Assembly: GCA_036925085.1 (NCBI GenBank)
Contig: JAUPFP010000025.1
Location: forward strand, 3,081,733-3,145,732
Length of the DNA: 64,000 nucleotides
Reading direction: 5' to 3'
Origin: Brachycybe producta
Lineage: Eukaryota > Arthropoda > Diplopoda > Playtdesmida > Andrognathidae
Shown: piece by piece, positions 1 to 11,774 of the stretch
How positions within the stretch are numbered: the first letter of the stretch is position 1
Layout of the letters: every line of letters begins with the position of its first letter
Made by a program: the position numbers and the translations under genes
The notes under the pieces: model-generated
What the model was told of the DNA's origin: nothing
Database searches by the model: none
Seen by the model: only the letters and a program-made list of their open reading frames with translations

Positions 1-184
1 TGTCCAGTTCAGTTTTTTTTTTAATTCTGAAGTTGACCTCATATATCCAGAGAATTGAGTTCAGTTTTGAATTTTTCTCGTCTAGCTATTTGTCCTAATC
101 GGCATTACTTTTGTTGTCCAGTTTAAGCATGTTAGCTTTTTTGTACAACTTAGCACTTATGAATTTTTAATCAGGTTTAGCTCT

Positions 185-280
185 TGTCTACAATACGCCT
201 TTAGCTCTCTCTCTCTCGTCTACAATATTCCTTTAGCTCTCTCTCTCGTCTACAATATTCCTTTAGCTCTATCTCTCTCA
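185..280 (+). repeat. Short tandem repeat, unit about 30-33 bp, three copies
   Basis: A unit beginning GTCTACAATA and ending in a CT-rich run (TTTAGCTCTCTCTC) occurs three times in direct order; the variable length comes from the CT tract. The rest of 1-470 is AT-rich and shows no coding exon or other feature. Confidence 0.75.
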
Positions 281-473
281 GTTCTCAGTTCACTTCAGTT
301 CTTTTTTTATTTAAGCCTCATTCCAATTAGCGAAAAGCATCCGGACCACCAAGCTCAACTCATAAGTAAGCATACTGCGTTACCTTAACAATTTTGGTTT
401 ATCGATACTATGATTGTCTTTTGAAGATTTGCTTGAGCAGCACTTATTTCTCAGGTGCTCTTATCATCGTAGC

Positions 474-703
474 AAAGCATTACAATTTAATGTAACGTGT
501 ACGTTCTCGCGCCCATGGATTGATAAAGCCATAATTGACCGTCTGTACCTAACTTAAGAACCACTTAGCTCTTCATTTTAACTCATCTCAGAAAAAATCT
601 AAATTGGATAAGAGCTAAACTATAAATACACGGTCAATTTCGGATTGAAAATCCGTGGGTGCGGTGGTAACGTGCACATTTTTTTCAAAATGTAATGCTT
701 TTC
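474..703. repeat. Foldback (MITE-like) element
   Basis: Imperfect inverted arms of about 70 bp. The left arm runs from AGCATTACA through CCATAATTGACCG; the right arm reads CGGTCAATTTCGG and ends TGTAATGCT. No coding capacity. Part of one arm (AAATTGACCGTCTATTCAC) is echoed near 760, suggesting a partial second copy. Confidence 0.6.
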
Positions 704-980
704 TATGCTGGAGAAGCTATCAGTTAGTAAAAACGAAAATGAAAGGATTGACAAGCCAAAATTGACCGTCTATTCACAGTTTAAATGTTACAACAATTAA
801 CACATAATTTCCAAAAAAAATACCTGAATTTAACAGATTAGCTCTTAAGCCAAGATACCACTTGCAGACAAAATATTCGGACTGAAAAACTAAATTTTAT
901 TTGAGTAATACTATTCTATCCATTTGCAGAAAATATGGTGGACTTTTTTAAAACCCGGAAAAAGACTATTAGCCAATAGA

Positions 981-1379
981 AAGCCTCGTTTTCATGATGA
1001 AAGTTTTCACGATAGTTGCTGTCATGAGAGCAACTATATCGCGAGAACTATCATCGTGCAGACCACATGATAGTCACTATCACACTGTCGCGATAGCACT
1101 ATCAGACTATCTCGGTTTGACTAGATAGTTGATAGTACTGTCGCAATAGTAATAGTTGTTGAGTGACTGCTTGTAGGGAAATTTGGCTTCTGGAGGGAGA
1201 GAGCGGCAACACTGTTGTTAACTCAACGATATCTGTGAAGTAGACGTCACACAGTCATGTGACAGAACTATCACGTTACTTCAAGACGTGTAGACAGTTG
1301 CTATGGTGAGTGTGAACCATCACAACTTTCATGACAGCTACTCTCACGAAAGAACTATCTGCCATGAAAATGAGGCTTT
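981..1379. mobile_element. Foldback MITE, family with AAGCCTCGTTTTCA ends
   Basis: The ends are inverted: AAGCCTCGTTTTCATGATGA at the left and CATGAAAATGAGGCTT at the right. The interior carries further inverted segments (ACTATCACAATAGT-like). A second, clearly related copy is at 10779-11106, with a shared interior (GTAGGGATATTTGGCTTCTG region). No ORF belongs to it. Confidence 0.7.
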
Positions 1380-1399
1380 AGAAACATGCCATACCTTAT

Positions 1400-2320
1400 G
1401 GCTACTCTTATTCTTTGTCACCTAATAAAATATATTCTAAAATGTCTTAGAATTGTTTTCTATTGTCATGTGTGAGAAGTTGAGAACCATAGAAGCAAAA
1501 AAAGAAAAGAAATAATGTATTCCCTGATTCTTCCATTTCTATTTACTGCAGTTTTTCATATATATGTGGGATCCAGGCTCAACTTCCTATTTAGCACATT
1601 CACATGCAACAACTATAATTTCCACTTGGTCACTACACTTTAATTTAACCATTTTTGAATACAATGTTTATAAATGTATTCATAAAATCAAACTACTAAC
1701 AATGGGACTCATTTCAAAAGTGTCCACAACTTTTGTCAATTAAAAAAACTCAAGACAAAATTAATTAGCAAACTAATCAAAAATAAAAAAAATAATTTAA
1801 CGATCTGACAATAAAATTTAGTCAAGGATCTTTCATTAGACTTGACGTAATAATGGGAAGCACCACACCGCTTGTGTGTATTTGTAATAAAATAAACAAT
1901 TTATGAAAAATTAATGTTCCATTTAAGTCTGAAACAAACTACCAATTCAATTCCATTTAATATATTCTTCTTCTTCTTCTTCCAATCAAGTGTCACCAGG
2001 TGGATTGGAAAATCAAGGACACTTTTATGATGTGTTTAGTGTCAATATTGATTTCGAATAAACATTTACATAGAAGCAGCAAACATAAAACTTATTTCTG
2101 AATAGGATAACTACTAATAATAACAGAATAGAAACCTCAATAGTTTTTCGTTTATTAAATGAAACTTTACAAAAGTGAAAGAAAGAAAAAAAACATTCAT
2201 TGTTATAATACCTTTGATTTTTGCAGCAAAAACAACAACAACAACAGTAGATCTCTTAATTATTTGGGCATTACAATGGCCCCTCTGTTTAAAAGAAGTA
2301 GCCCCAAATATCAACTTATT
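1400..2320. other. AT-rich intergenic stretch, no gene seen
   Basis: No splice-bounded coding segment was recognised on either strand. A short (TTC)n run lies near 1966-1981. ORFs near 2114-2431 overlap on both strands, lack recognisable domains and look like chance frames. Confidence 0.5.
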
Positions 2321-2329
2321 TGGTTGACA

Positions 2330-2425
2330 AGTGGTCTCAGCACGGGCAAGTGTGCCCCCAGCAGTAAAAATTTGTTGGCTCCGCCCTTTTATGGGCGTCA
2401 GACCAAAACTACCAATTTTCATACT
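2330..2425. mobile_element. Fragment of the CCGCCCTTTTATG foldback MITE family
   Basis: The segment holds CTCCGCCCTTTTATGGGCGT followed by TCAGACCAAAACTACCAAT, matching internal parts of the complete copies at 24492-24635 and 55223-55366. Only one arm is visible here. Confidence 0.5.
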
Positions 2426-2924
2426 GAATAAAAAAACCTATTGGCCACTCAAACATTTTTTTGATATTTTTTCGTTATTTCAATTTATCTATTTTATTTT
2501 ACATATCGAGTACGATATTTCATAAAAATATCGCATTATATTAAAAAAATATATATCGAAACCTTGCCAGCCGTACTTCTAAAAGACAAGCTCACTTGGT
2601 CTATTGTCCACTCTCATGTTTAAGGTACCAATGTGAAATGGCTGCCCAGGTATGAATAGAATAAATGGTAGACATTATTCTCTTTATTATTTCTTATAAT
2701 GATTAAATTCACTTGGCAACGAAAATGACTTTTCACGCAGCAAAATCGTTTCATGCTTGGCAACGAAATACCATAACACAGCAGCCATGCATTTCACAAG
2801 AGAGGGTGTGTGTGTGTGTGTCTTCCATAATTGCTGCAGATTGCAGGTAATTTTCAAAAATACATCCCCACAGAATCATACTAATAATAACCTAGACTAT
2901 ATGTTAGGCCCCAGTTACACTGCT

Positions 2925-3320
2925 TACATTTGCTGGCTACCATTATTGAAAGTAGCCACATGCATGCTGTGTTCGCTAGCATTTATTGGTGAAAGTGCCA
3001 AGATTTGTTGGCCAGCACTTCTTGTTCAAAGCATAAAGCTTTGTTGGTCAGCAAATGTTGGTTATTGTGTCAAGAATTTTGTTGGTCAGCAAATGTTGGT
3101 TATTGTGTCAAGAATTTTGTTGGTCAGCATTGTTGGTATTAGGATTTGTTGACCAAAAAAAATGTTAATGAAAGTGCTATTTGTTGGACAGACAATGTTG
3201 GTGAATGCGCCAAAATATGTTGACCAGCAATTGTTGACGAACGTTTTCAACATTTGTTGGCCATATTTTATTTATAAAACTGCTAACATTTGTTGGCCAG
3301 CAAATGTTGGCAACTAAAAC
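2925..3320 (+). repeat. Degenerate tandem repeat of TTTGTTGGCCAGCAAATG
   Basis: Variants of TTTGTTGGYCAGCAAATGTT recur about ten times. The clearest is a direct repeat of about 38-40 bp (TTTTGTTGGTCAGCAAATG then TTGGTTATTGTGTCAAGAA) near 3050-3130. The ORFs crossing it (2757-3152, 3177-3455) are repeat-derived. A (TG)n run sits near 2806-2821. Confidence 0.65.
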
Positions 3321-4269
3321 AAGGTTTTCATGTAAAAGAACAATGCCAAAACAGTGTGACGACACCACCTTTGTTAAGTGCAAGCCTTCAATCAAAACTG
3401 TCGCAATATTAATGTTACATTTACTAACCAGTTTTATATTTTGCTGAGTCTGCAATTAAACATGTATAAAATAAAATGAAAACCGGCCACCTTCAAAGCA
3501 ATAATCGTTGTTTTAGCAAATTTATAGCAAGATAGATAACTAACTGCATTCAATAAAAGATAAGCAGCTAGCTTACTCTGAATTTCATTAAGAAGTAACT
3601 TTTATCATAAAGGTTCAATGTAATTTGGTGCTTGCCAAAATGCGATATTAATTTCGTTATTAAATGTTATCTGTCACGAACGAAAATCAACTAAACAAAT
3701 CAAACAATGTAATCTATTGTTTGAGAAATAAAAACTTTCCGAATGTATTACCCTTTCAACACAACAGGTTAATAAGCTGTATTTAGTACAAAACAACTTT
3801 CATTGCAGATTTTCCAGCGAATGTTGTTGTTGCAAACGCGGCAATTGATCATTATTAGGGGCTCGGATTTGTATGCAATATCAAAGCAAATATGTTTCTC
3901 AATTTGTGGCCCCAAGTGTGCCGATTGTGAAGTAATCATCATCATTAGAAAGCAACTGCAATTTTTGCGTTTTTACTTCGCTTCTAGTTATTAACTTCAT
4001 AATTTGCTTGTTCGTCCACCACCTTCTGAAATATAGTTGCAAGGGATTGGAACTCATGACCAACGTAACCATGTCTGAAACACTAACCACTACGCCAACA
4101 ACACAAGAGAGGATTAGGATCTTGTTTTTTTATTCACTTTTATTTAATTTCATTATTTTTCTTCTTCACCTTCTGAAATACTTGAAAATATAATCCCCAC
4201 TATACGGGGAATGAACCCATGACCAAGATCACCAACATTTCCAAAGGCTCAGATTCGCCCCCCCCCCAC

Positions 4270-4942
4270 TATGGGGCGACTGAATAAGCGCCAAATGGAA
4301 GAAACGCCAAACTGAATAAAAGCCAAAAATTTGGCGGTTATTCCATTTGGCGTTTGTTCCATTTGGCGTTTGTTCCATTTGGCGTTTGTTCCATTTGGCG
4401 TTTGTTCCATTTGGCGTTTGTTCCAATTGGCGTTTGTTCCAATTGGCGTTTGTTCCAATTGGCGTTTGTTCCAATTGGCGTTTGTTCCAATTGGCGTTTG
4501 TTCCAATTGGCGTTTGTTCCAATTGGCGTTTGTTCCAATTGGCGTTTGTTCCAAATGGCGTTTGTTCCAATTGGCGTTTGTTCCAATTGGCGTTTGTTCC
4601 AATTGGCGTTTGTTCCAATTGGCGTTTGTTCCAATTGGCGTTTGTTCCAATTGGCGTTTGTTCCAATTGGCGTTTGTTCCAATTGGCGTTTGTTCCAATT
4701 GGCGTTTGTTCCAATTGGCGTTTGTTCCAATTGGCGTTTGTTCCAATTGGCGTTTGTTCCAATTGGCGTTTGTTCCAATTGGCGTTTGTTCCAATTGGCG
4801 TTTGTTCCAATTGGCGTTTGTTCCAAATGGCGTTTGTTCCAATTGGCGTTTGTTCCAATTGGCGTTTGTTCCAAATGGCGTTTGTTCCAATTGGCGTTTG
4901 TTCCAATTGGCGCTTATTCAGTTTGGCGGTTATTCAGGATTT
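4270..4942 (+). repeat. 16-bp tandem array, about 37 copies (GGCGTTTGTTCCAATT)
   Basis: The unit GGCGTTTGTTCCAATT repeats almost perfectly, with AATT/ATTT/AAAT variants at its end. Since 16 is not a multiple of three, the array has a 48-nt reading period and happens to lack stops in all six frames; every one yields a 16-residue repeat such as VPIGVCSNWRLFQLAF or its antisense partner. Both edges carry the motif in divergent form: GCGCCAAATGG in inverse orientation at 4280-4325, and GGCGCTTATTCAGTTTGGCG at the right, so the array may have grown inside a foldback element. Another related motif is at 5056-5085. No start context or splice signal supports a protein. Confidence 0.9.
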
Positions 4943-5016
4943 TTGTAAATTCTGATGGTCCAAATATTGTGAGCTTTTATAGACGTCAGACTGTGCAGAT
5001 TTACAAACAGAACATG

Positions 5017-5036
5017 CTAACCTAACCTAACCTAAC
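5017..5036 (-). repeat. Interstitial telomere-like repeat (CCTAA)n
   Basis: CTAACCTAACCTAACCTAAC, nearly four copies of the arthropod telomere unit TTAGG on the minus strand. It is too short to be a chromosome end and lies just right of the 16-bp array. Confidence 0.6.
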
Positions 5037-5973
5037 AATGTGTTTATCACATTTTGGCGGTTATTCCGTTTGGCGCTTGTTTCTAATCAAAAAGGCTGAT
5101 TATAGAAAATCTGATTAGTGATTACTACCATGCAGTTGACACCTAGAATAACCAGGTTGCTTTTGATTAAAAAAATCTAATTGTTGGTTGGATCTAAACT
5201 GTATTACTTTGAAATTGGCTCTTGGGCCACAGATTGAGAAACATTTGCTTCATATTGCAGAACAATTCGAGCCCTAATTTTTTTTTTTAACTTCTTAAAC
5301 TAAAATCAACACACAAATGATATTTTTTTATCATGAAAAACTGCATAAACATCCAAACATGATAAAAGAGAACCCCAGATCTCAAAAAGAACTTTGCTGA
5401 GATTTCTCTTTAAAATAGGTCTTCTGCAATCAGATCAGAAGCAAAGAAGAGTTATTAAAGTTAATTATACGTGTAATTAACAATTTGTATGAAGGGAACA
5501 ACACAAAATTAAGTCGAGCTTTAGATTTTAATAAGATGGCCCGAACTTGATCCTTGATCAACTCCAAAGGTTCATTTTTTAAATAAAAAAACGACAACAT
5601 TGACTACATGGTGACGTCATTCAAGTTTGTTGGCAACCGAACAACTATCTTGTTGTGGACTTTTAAATATATGTATAAATCTCACAATTACATTGTTTCG
5701 AGAAATATTGCCGATGATGAAACAAGTTTTAAACTAGTTTTTATTACCAATACAGTACATTCCTTTAACAAAACAGCGGTTGGTGCAACTTTTTAAATGA
5801 AAAAAAAAAAGTACGGAGGCCTGTAAAAGAATATTTGCAAATTCTAGTTTTTTTAACCATAGCTGTAAAAAAACTGGCTAAAAAAAGCAGTAATAACTTA
5901 ATAACATTATTTATAATAACGTGTAACTTCATTTCATAATCCCTCAATATAGCAAGTTTCAACTTTTATTTCT

Positions 5974-6595
5974 CTTAGAGACCATTCATTACCTCCAGAA
6001 ATTTCTTTTCAAAATATTGTCAGGACTTAGCCAACGATTGTCAAAACGATTTTTAAATTTTAAAATAAGTCAATAAAAACCATAAAAAACGTAAAAATGA
6101 AGTGACTTTTCATGAGTCACCCCAAACGAAGCCGTTTTATATTTCCAAAAACGTAACTCTACCCCCCCCCCCATTTTTGTGGTACAGGTTGTCACACCTC
6201 ACATTTCCCCTAATTCCTTAATGAAATATATAGGTTTCAAATAGGTTTCAATTCAAATAGGTATTCCCTATTCCTATTCAACTCAATACAACCTTCCATG
6301 TGGGGAATAATTCAAATATTAAATCTATAGTACTTTGAAATGAAACTTGTAATGTGAGGAGGTGACAACACATCAGAATTCGAGTAGAGGAGTAGACTTT
6401 GGGGGTTTTGTTGCCAATGTCTGTTGTTTGGTGGCGCATCTATCTGATAAAGGTTCATTTACATGAAGTCAACTGATTTTTAATTGTTTTACTTATTGAC
6501 TTATTTTAAATTTTAAAAATCCTTTTGGTAATCGTTGAATAATTCTGGACAATATTTTGACAAGAAATTTCTGGAGGTAAATGGGGTCTCTTTAA
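5974..6595. mobile_element. MITE of about 620 bp with long inverted ends
   Basis: The ends are inverted: CTTAGAGACCATTCATTACC then CTCCAGAAATTTC at the left; GAAATTTCTGGAGG then GGGGTCTCTTTAAG at the right. Internal landmarks (ATCAGAATTCGAGTAGAGG, CTTTGGGGGTTTTG) recur in opposite orientation in a second copy at 43686-44221. The family moved recently enough to have inserted into block B1 but not B2. Confidence 0.75.
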
Positions 6596-6599
6596 GATG

Positions 6600-7740
6600 G
6601 TTTTATGACCAAATGATTTCCAACTCTTGAAGAAGGTTGAAGATGGTTTGCTCCTCCTGTTCACTCTTGCTCTCTCCCTTTTTTGGTGAATTCCCTCCCA
6701 CCACCCACATACCTTGTATACACATTACTTAAATGAATTCAAATTTAATGCGTTTAGGTGAATTATAATATGGAATCCAGTTAAGGACATGAACCATATT
6801 TTAAAAATTGAAATACTAAATCAATAGTTTGTCAATAGTTTCTATATTATATTTAAGTATTATCTCAATATTTTCAGATTATTAACTGAATAAATTGAAT
6901 TCGACATATTCTTTGTTTGCCCTTCACGGGGCTCTATAGAACGCGTTTATTATTTAAATGCATTTAAATTATCAGGTGTGTGCTACGTATTACGTGCATG
7001 CGCTCCCCCTTCTAGTTTCTAAAATACATTCAAATTTCTTTAAAATTGAGCAGTTCAGTTTATCCAAAAGCGTTTTCTTCAGATTTTAGAAATTTTTGAA
7101 CTAAAGTTTCTTGTTTTTTTACATAAAAATTAAATGTAGGCCTATGGACCATTTTAACATTTAGAACATTTAGAGAACTCGCATAATACAATAATATACG
7201 AGTAAAACGTATCGTGAATCTTACTATAGCCTACAACACCATATAATTATGCAGCTTATTGTCAAAGTAAACTTAAAAGAAAGAAAAAAGTGATGTCTCC
7301 ATTAACTTAGTTGTAAATAAACACTAATTAAGCAGCTTCTTCAACAAAGTATCTTAATATTAATTCGCTGTCTGCGTGTGTAGATTTTACATTATAAAAA
7401 ATTCTAAGTCACATAATTACACCTGTGGCTGCTCACAATGGTTTTTTTTTATTTTTGTCATTTGGTCAATAGTACCAGAAGGTATTTTAAATTTTTTCAC
7501 ACGTTGTACGAATAAAACGGAAAGTTGTTTAACCAGAATTTTAACAAAATGACTTGAAATTATCATAATTCATAAAAAAAAGTTCATTTTTAAAGATAAA
7601 AATCCCCTTGCATGCATAATTTGCAGCATTAATTTTCTCTCCGCCTATTCAATCTATGTCCACAAGCCGGGTTGGCGCTGGAGGCTAACAGATTTTTTTT
7701 TTATATATATAAAATCGTCAATTGTGCTAGCGTCCAAGAC
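6600..7740. other. Intergenic, no gene seen
   Basis: AT-rich sequence without a supported exon. A stretch near 6730-6840 (GGAATCCAGTTAAGGACATG) recurs at 60960-61080, so it is a dispersed repeat. Confidence 0.45.
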
Positions 7741-7751
7741 CAGATTATCAC

Positions 7752-7957
7752 AGGCATGTAAAGACACAAAGATACAGTCGTTTGCCCCGCCCTTTTATGA
7801 GGAACGGACATTTCTAATTGGTTTGTTACTTGGTCTGATATCAGATGCTCTGATCTTTTTTTGAGTAACAGCAATTTCGAATTGGCTGATATTTGGTCTG
7901 ACGCTCATAAAAGGACGGGAAAAACGAATTTGTTGTGCTGGATACAAACGCCTGTAA
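7752..7957. mobile_element. CCGCCCTTTTATG foldback MITE, diverged copy
   Basis: It runs from CACAGGCATG through GCCCCGCCCTTTTATGAGG, then GGTCTGACGCTCATAAAAGG, to CGCCTGTAAT. It shares the layout of the 24492-24635 copy: inverted ends containing ACAGGC, and a core that alternates CTAATTGGTTTGTTACTTGG with its inverse. Confidence 0.6.
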
Positions 7958-8274
7958 TTACACTGTCTTTCAGGAGCGAAACTAAAAGAAACTAGAAAGT
8001 GTTTTAGAAATTAGAAGGGTAGTTCAATCACTCAAGCAATTTTTATGTCGATATCTTTCAAGATTGTTATAGACAAAAATTAAAAAAAAAATTGCATTTG
8101 CTTAATTAAAGTTGGGTCATTTTCAAACTCGACAGAAAAAAGCTTATCTCGAAAGATATCAACGTGAAAAAATATCCAATTGAGCAACTCTTTAGTTTCT
8201 AAAACACATTCAAGTCCTTTGTTTTGAATAATCAAGAGTTGGACAGGCATTTTAACGCTTTAAACCACCTTAAC
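7957..8274. mobile_element. Palindromic MITE of the AGAAGGGTAGCTCAATCACT family
   Basis: The left arm contains TTTTAGAAATTAGAAGGGTA and TCAATCACTC; the right arm mirrors it (TTTAGTTTCTAAAACACATT) and ends CCACCTTAA. The full family consensus begins TTAAGGTGGCTT and is palindromic over more than 100 bp per arm. This is the commonest MITE in the window: copies or halves at 11107-11430, 12150-12295, 17339-17620, 19075-19430, 31090-31877, 35830-35985 and 48380-48720. Confidence 0.7.
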
Positions 8275-8276
8275 CA

Positions 8277-8470
8277 CACAGGCATCTGCAGACAACTTTA
8301 GAATTTCTTTGGCTACGCCCTTTTGTGAGCGTCATCAATCTGTAATTGGTTTGTTACTGGGTCTGATGTCACATGCCCCGCCCCTTTTTATTTCTAATTG
8401 GTTGATATTTGGTCTGACGCGAATAAAAGGGCGGCGCCAAAAAAATTCTGAAGCTGTCTACAGATGTCTG
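8277..8470. mobile_element. CCGCCCTTTTATG foldback MITE, second diverged copy
   Basis: ACACAGGCATCTGCAGAC at the left and GTCTACAGATGTCTGT at the right, with TACGCCCTTTTGTGAGCG and AATAAAAGGGCGG between. It directly abuts the palindromic MITE at 7957-8274, showing clustered insertion. The rest, to about 9150, is AT-rich without a supported gene. Confidence 0.6.
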
Positions 8471-9158
8471 TCCTTAACCACTGAACCACCATTGTTCATT
8501 TAGAATTAGAAAGTAATATATGTAGTTTAGTTGTGCAATTTATTATTGTCGATGATGTTTTCTAATTTCTATACTTATGAACTTCCCTTACCCCCTCCTC
8601 CTCCCTCTACACCCCCACCCATTCCTTTTATTTTCAATCCCCACAAGTATCCCTCCCACCCCCTTTTCGTGACAAAAAAACTAATTTGCATTTTGTGAAA
8701 GAACCCGACGAATTCAATTGTTCCCATGTCTTTATGTCGTATTTTTCAGCTGTTCCGTTTTCGATTTATTACCACTCAATTAACTCAACAATCACAAAAT
8801 TTAATAATAAGAAATTTAAATTAAGAGCCATTTTTTTTAAAAAAAATATACGGAAAACTTAGAAAAATGTATTGAAATAATTGCATTTGTGAGTGGGTGT
8901 CATTTAGAGGCGTGGAGTAATTACTTACATCACGGTACATACTTCAAATTATTATTGCAAAACAGAAGAACTTTTTTTGTTTAAAAAACATTAAACAAAC
9001 AAAACATTGTACATTGGCTCGATGTTTTTTTTTTCCTTCAATTTTTTCGGAAAAACTGAAAATTATCTTAAAATAATTATCTTTCACTGAATTTTACACT
9101 TCACCTTTGGCCCTCACAACTCTCACAAGAAAAAAAAGAAATCCTGAAATTATTATTA

Positions 9159-9400
9159 GGGCTCGGATTTTTATGCAATATCAAGCAAATGTTTCTCAAT
9201 TTGTGGCCCAAGTGCCAATTGTGAAATAATCATCATTAGGGCAACTGCAATTATAGAAGCTTTGCTGTCTGGTTACATTATCGATTGTCAACTAGAGAGA
9301 TCTATCTAGCCTCTAACCGGTCTTTTATATATAATTGCTAATCATAAGAAGCTTGTGAGATGTCATAGAAATTGACCAAAAATTTAGGATTGTGTCATTT
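9159..9400. mobile_element. MITE with AGGGCTCGGATTTTTATGCA left end
   Basis: The left end and the following CAATATCAAGCAAATGTTTC match the 25366-25677 copy. The right inverted arm is degraded or missing. Confidence 0.55.
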
Positions 9401-9762
9401 AGTCTGATAAAAAAAAAAGAAACATTTTAAACAAAAGGATTCTTGAATTCTTTTGTTATTAGTTTATTTGCCCATTTCTTATCAGACAAAATGAGACACA
9501 CGCCTCAATTTTTCGTCAATCCCTATGACGTCACAAGCTTCTTCTTAAGACACGCAAACGGTAGCCAACGCATTGAACGGAATGTTGGTCGCCAATGCTT
9601 GGTGTTCGGATTACATGTCCACATTCAACCCTGTATGCGCTATGGAAGCCCTTCCAACAAACACCAGTTGCTGTACCACCTGATGAGCAAAGCTTGGGCC
9701 AAGTCCATCGAATGTGTTGAGCAACGCTCGTTATTACGTAGACACTGGGCCAACCAGGGCCA

Positions 9763-10024
9763 AAGAATTCGTTGGCCAAGTGTGTACGGGGCCTTTAAAA
9801 ACAAATTCGTTGGCCAAGTGTGTACGGGGCCTTTAAAAACGAATTCGTTGGCCAAGTGTGTACGGGGCCTTTAGGAACGAATTCGTTGGCCAAGTGTGTA
9901 CGGGGCCTTTAGGAACGAATTCGTTGGCCAAGTGTGTACGGGGCCTTTAGGAACGAATTCGTTGGCCAAGTGTGTACGGGGCCTTTAGGAACGAATTCGT
10001 TGGCCAAGTGTGTACGGGGCCTTT
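9763..10024 (+). repeat. 38-bp tandem repeat, about seven copies
   Basis: The unit starts AATTCGTTGGCCAAGTGTG and ends TACGGGGCCTTTAGGAACG. Copies are nearly identical; the first two carry TTTAAAAACA/G variants. The flanking ORF (9443-9874) runs into the array without recognisable domains. Confidence 0.9.
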
Positions 10025-10778
10025 GATGTTGCCATTACAGAAATCCATGACCTTGGAATCGGTTACTCAAGCCACTTCTATGGAAGCCGACATTTTCAAA
10101 AGACATCTTAGCATAGTAGTCTATGGAAACTTGTGCACATGCGCACAAAAATTGTGTCGCAAGTTAATGGCCCTGTTTCCCCTCTGTGTATCTCCTTATT
10201 CTATGGCATTAGTAGTAATCACTACTAATCGATTAGTTTACTGAATTGTTGATATGACCGTTGAGGTTAGAAACAGGCCACACGTTCTACTCTCAATGCA
10301 TGTTTTCTTTTTTTTTTTTAAAAAAAAGGGGAACCATAAAATGACCACGTGACCTTTAACCTCAGGCATTGAGGTCACTTCTCGATAACCCTGATAAAAT
10401 TTCAGAAAAAAATGTTTTTTTTTAAAAAAAAAAAAAGGTGAAACTAAATGAACCTTTCAAAAGTAAATACAAATTTGTCCTTATTTAAAAAAAAAACTTT
10501 TATCACCAACCAACCGAAACATGCGCTTATCTTCTTGTATTCACAAAATAAAGTAATTTTGTTCTCAATTTCTAGAAAATGAAATTTTTTCTTAAAAAAT
10601 CTTGCACACCCACATGTGGAAAAACCGACAAAAGTGTCCTAAATAAGTATTAAGTCAGAATAATGAATTATCATTGGGGAGTTACTGACAAAATTGAAAA
10701 AAAACATTTCGAGTTAAAAACGAATACAAATATTTTTTTTCCACATTCGTGTCAGAATAGCAAGTCATAGGTGATCTT

Positions 10779-11106
10779 AAGCCTCGTTTTCACGATGATA
10801 AATAAGTCACTATCACAATAGTACTGTCGCAATAGTAATAGTTGTTGAGTGACCGCTTGTAGGGGAAAATATCCACTTTGTAGGGATATTTGGCTTCTGA
10901 TGGAGGGAGAGAGGCAACACTGTTGTTCACTCAATGATATCTGTGAAGTAGACGTCACACTGTCACCAGTGACACAACTATCACGTTACTTCAAGATCAC
11001 GTTACTCAACGATAGCAACTGTATGTTGCTATCGTTGAGAGTGAACTATCACAATTTTCATGACAGCTACTCTCATGAAAGAACTATCGCCGTGAAAACG
11101 AAGCTT
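10779..11106. mobile_element. Foldback MITE, second copy of the AAGCCTCGTTTTCA family
   Basis: Left end AAGCCTCGTTTTCACGATGA, right end TATCGCCGTGAAAACG then AAGCTT. The interior matches 981-1379. A secondary inverted repeat (GATAGCAACTGTATGTTGCTATCG) sits inside. Confidence 0.75.
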
Positions 11107-11430
11107 TCACGCAAGGTGGTTTTAAAGTGTAAACTCTCACCTCAAATATCTGATTACTGTGAATTTCAAGAGAAATATTAAGAAAAAAACATTAACTGTT
11201 TTAGAAACTAAAAGGGTTAAATTCTAAAGTTAAGGATATTTTCATGCTTACACACATCTTTCAAAAATCTCACTAAGTGAGAATCTGAAAATGTCCCAAC
11301 AATTAAGAAGCCGATATTTTTTTTTTAAATATCCGATTATAAAACGTTTATTTTGAAAAATATCAACCATGAAAATATTATATTGTATACGAACAAGTGA
11401 TTCAGCTATTCTAGTTTCTAACAGAGGGTC
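11107..11430. mobile_element. Palindromic MITE (AGAAGGGTAGCTCAATCACT family)
   Basis: It begins near AGGTGGTTTTAAAGTG, holds TTTTAGAAACTAAAAGGG, and closes with TTCTAGTTTCTAACAG. It is diverged, and lies directly against the preceding MITE. Confidence 0.6.
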
Positions 11431-11774
11431 TAACATTTCAGGGTGTTGTGTTTTCGTTGTGTTTTGCTCAGCATATTTTAGAATTTGTACTACGAGTTGC
11501 GTGTCGTTATGTTTATAAGTCGAATTTCAAACAAACGACATAGCGAGACTCGTAGCGTCAAGAGTAGATTAATGTACACAGCATAATAAATAAAACGACA
11601 ATGAGGCCACTTTGACGGCTCACATTGTCGTAGGGGCTGTGAAGAAACGAGCACGTCTAAAACCTCCGACACTATCCCGATAGAAGTGTCGATACCGTAT
11701 ATCTCCTCCTACGCAGGCCTACCTAAAGCTCGGTCCACATGCAACGTTTTGCCTGCACAGAGGCAAATGACTTT

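Larger units (their letters stand above)
3855..5278. mobile_element. MITE with GGGCTCGGATTTTTATGCA ends, split by a 1.1-kb insertion
   Basis: The left half (3855-3965) starts GGGGCTCGGATTTGTATGCA and the right half (5087-5278) ends TTCGAGCCCTAA. Together they correspond to the intact copy at 25366-25677. About 1.1 kb, including the 16-bp array, separates the halves. Other copies of this family are at 9159-9400, 43186-43460 and 50572-50874. Confidence 0.6.

Noticed and set aside
3000..3310. CRISPR-like direct repeats
   Set aside because: Repeat copies vary, spacers are not of constant length, and the genome is eukaryotic with spliced genes.
4229..5025. Six overlapping ORFs of 178-225 codons encoding a 16-residue repeat protein
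   Set aside because: All come from one 16-bp tandem array that lacks stop words in every frame; no splice or start context favours a frame, and the composition follows the DNA repeat.
9443..9874. 143-codon plus-strand ORF
   Set aside because: It runs into the 38-bp array, has overlapping frames on the other strand, opens without a convincing start and shows no domain.
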